DNA from: Burkholderiales bacterium
GTDB lineage: Bacteria > Pseudomonadota > Gammaproteobacteria > Burkholderiales > Burkholderiaceae_C
DNA: 59,211 nucleotides
Assembly: GCA_016219375.1 (NCBI GenBank)
Contig: JACRNC010000022.1
Location: 1 to 59,211, forward strand
Reading direction: 5' to 3'
Every line of letters starts with the position of its first letter. Position 1 is the first letter of the stretch. Shown piece by piece: positions 59,075 to 59,211 of this stretch. A program made the translations under genes and the position numbers. The notes below the pieces were generated by a model that saw only the letters and a list, made by a program, of their open reading frames with translations, was not told where the DNA came from and did no database searches.

Positions 59075-59211
59075 GGAAGGTCTGCAAAACCCCGGCGATG
59101 ACCGTCGGATGTGAGACAGTATCGACATGAAGCAGATGAGCCTTGGCACCACCGGATTCGAACGCAAGACCAAGCGTACACGCAAGCGCGAGTTCTTGGA
59201 CGAGATGAACC
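59075..59211 (+). mobile_element. Left end of an IS5-family insertion sequence
   Basis: The element appears to begin GGAAGGTCTGCAAAACC, an IS5-type terminal repeat, directly after CTAA, which fits the four-base YTAR target of this family. The transposase frame starts 52 bases in. The right end lies outside the window, so the target duplication cannot be confirmed. Confidence 0.6.
59127..59211 (+). CDS. IS5-family transposase, N-terminal fragment (runs off the window)
   Basis: The first 28 codons, beginning MKQMSLGTTGFERK and continuing TKRTRKREFLDEMN, match the conserved start of IS5-group transposases (usually followed by VVPW). The DDE catalytic domain is beyond the edge. Confidence 0.65.
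   Translation, partial: MKQMSLGTTGFERKTKRTRKREFLDEMN

Overview
High-GC (about 70%) chromosomal segment, most likely from a betaproteobacterium of the order Burkholderiales (Sphaerotilus/Leptothrix/Rubrivivax-like lineage). That placement rests on the housekeeping genes (glmU, ttcA, folB, ksgA-surA-lptD, amgK, murU, cca, ubiH-like, pepP), on three PEP-CTERM proteins, and on sigma-54-type promoters in front of two of them. It is inferred from gene content, not from a marker tree. No rRNA, tRNA or CRISPR array was seen.

Layout. 1-3250: a lower-GC accessory patch with a truncated DUF2779 nuclease-like gene coupled to an unknown gene, a divergent PD-(D/E)XK-like gene and a decayed IS3-type orfA. 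3257-12138: mostly minus-strand housekeeping genes (glmS, osmB-like lipoprotein, a J-domain protein, glmU, a DUF4136 lipoprotein, ttcA, folB, a folM-like SDR), with an Lrp regulator facing away from glmS. 12162-17044: a MidA-type methyltransferase, then three PEP-CTERM genes around cca. 17283-23496: ksgA, surA and lptD overlap on the minus strand, and amgK diverges from lptD. 23546-28597: AraC regulator, rubredoxin, RhlE helicase, bile-acid-symporter-type transporter and a cysteine-paired repeat protein.

28921-46489 is the most unusual part. Seven tightly packed plus-strand genes encode a GAF-HlyD adaptor, a PqqD-like/M50 metalloprotease/HlyD fusion, a divergent SecA-like ATPase, a second periplasmic adaptor, a 1769-residue LEPR/DUF4347/cadherin-type surface protein without a recognisable Sec signal, a hybrid histidine kinase with HPt, and a REC-GGDEF(degenerate)-EAL regulator. 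I interpret this as a dedicated export and surface-display system with its own cyclic-di-GMP signalling module. This is inference from gene order and motifs.

46929-58994 returns to metabolism: fadD, a Tat-signal small subunit with a GMC oxidoreductase, a UbiH-type hydroxylase, a small membrane protein, pepP, an aldo/keto reductase, murU (far from amgK) and transketolase. At the right edge an IS5-type element begins. Intergenic DNA holds several odd repeats: a terminator-like array (5840-6013), 126-bp direct repeats (46488-46740), tandem 11-mers (17127-17183) and a GTCACCC heptamer array (55922-55998).
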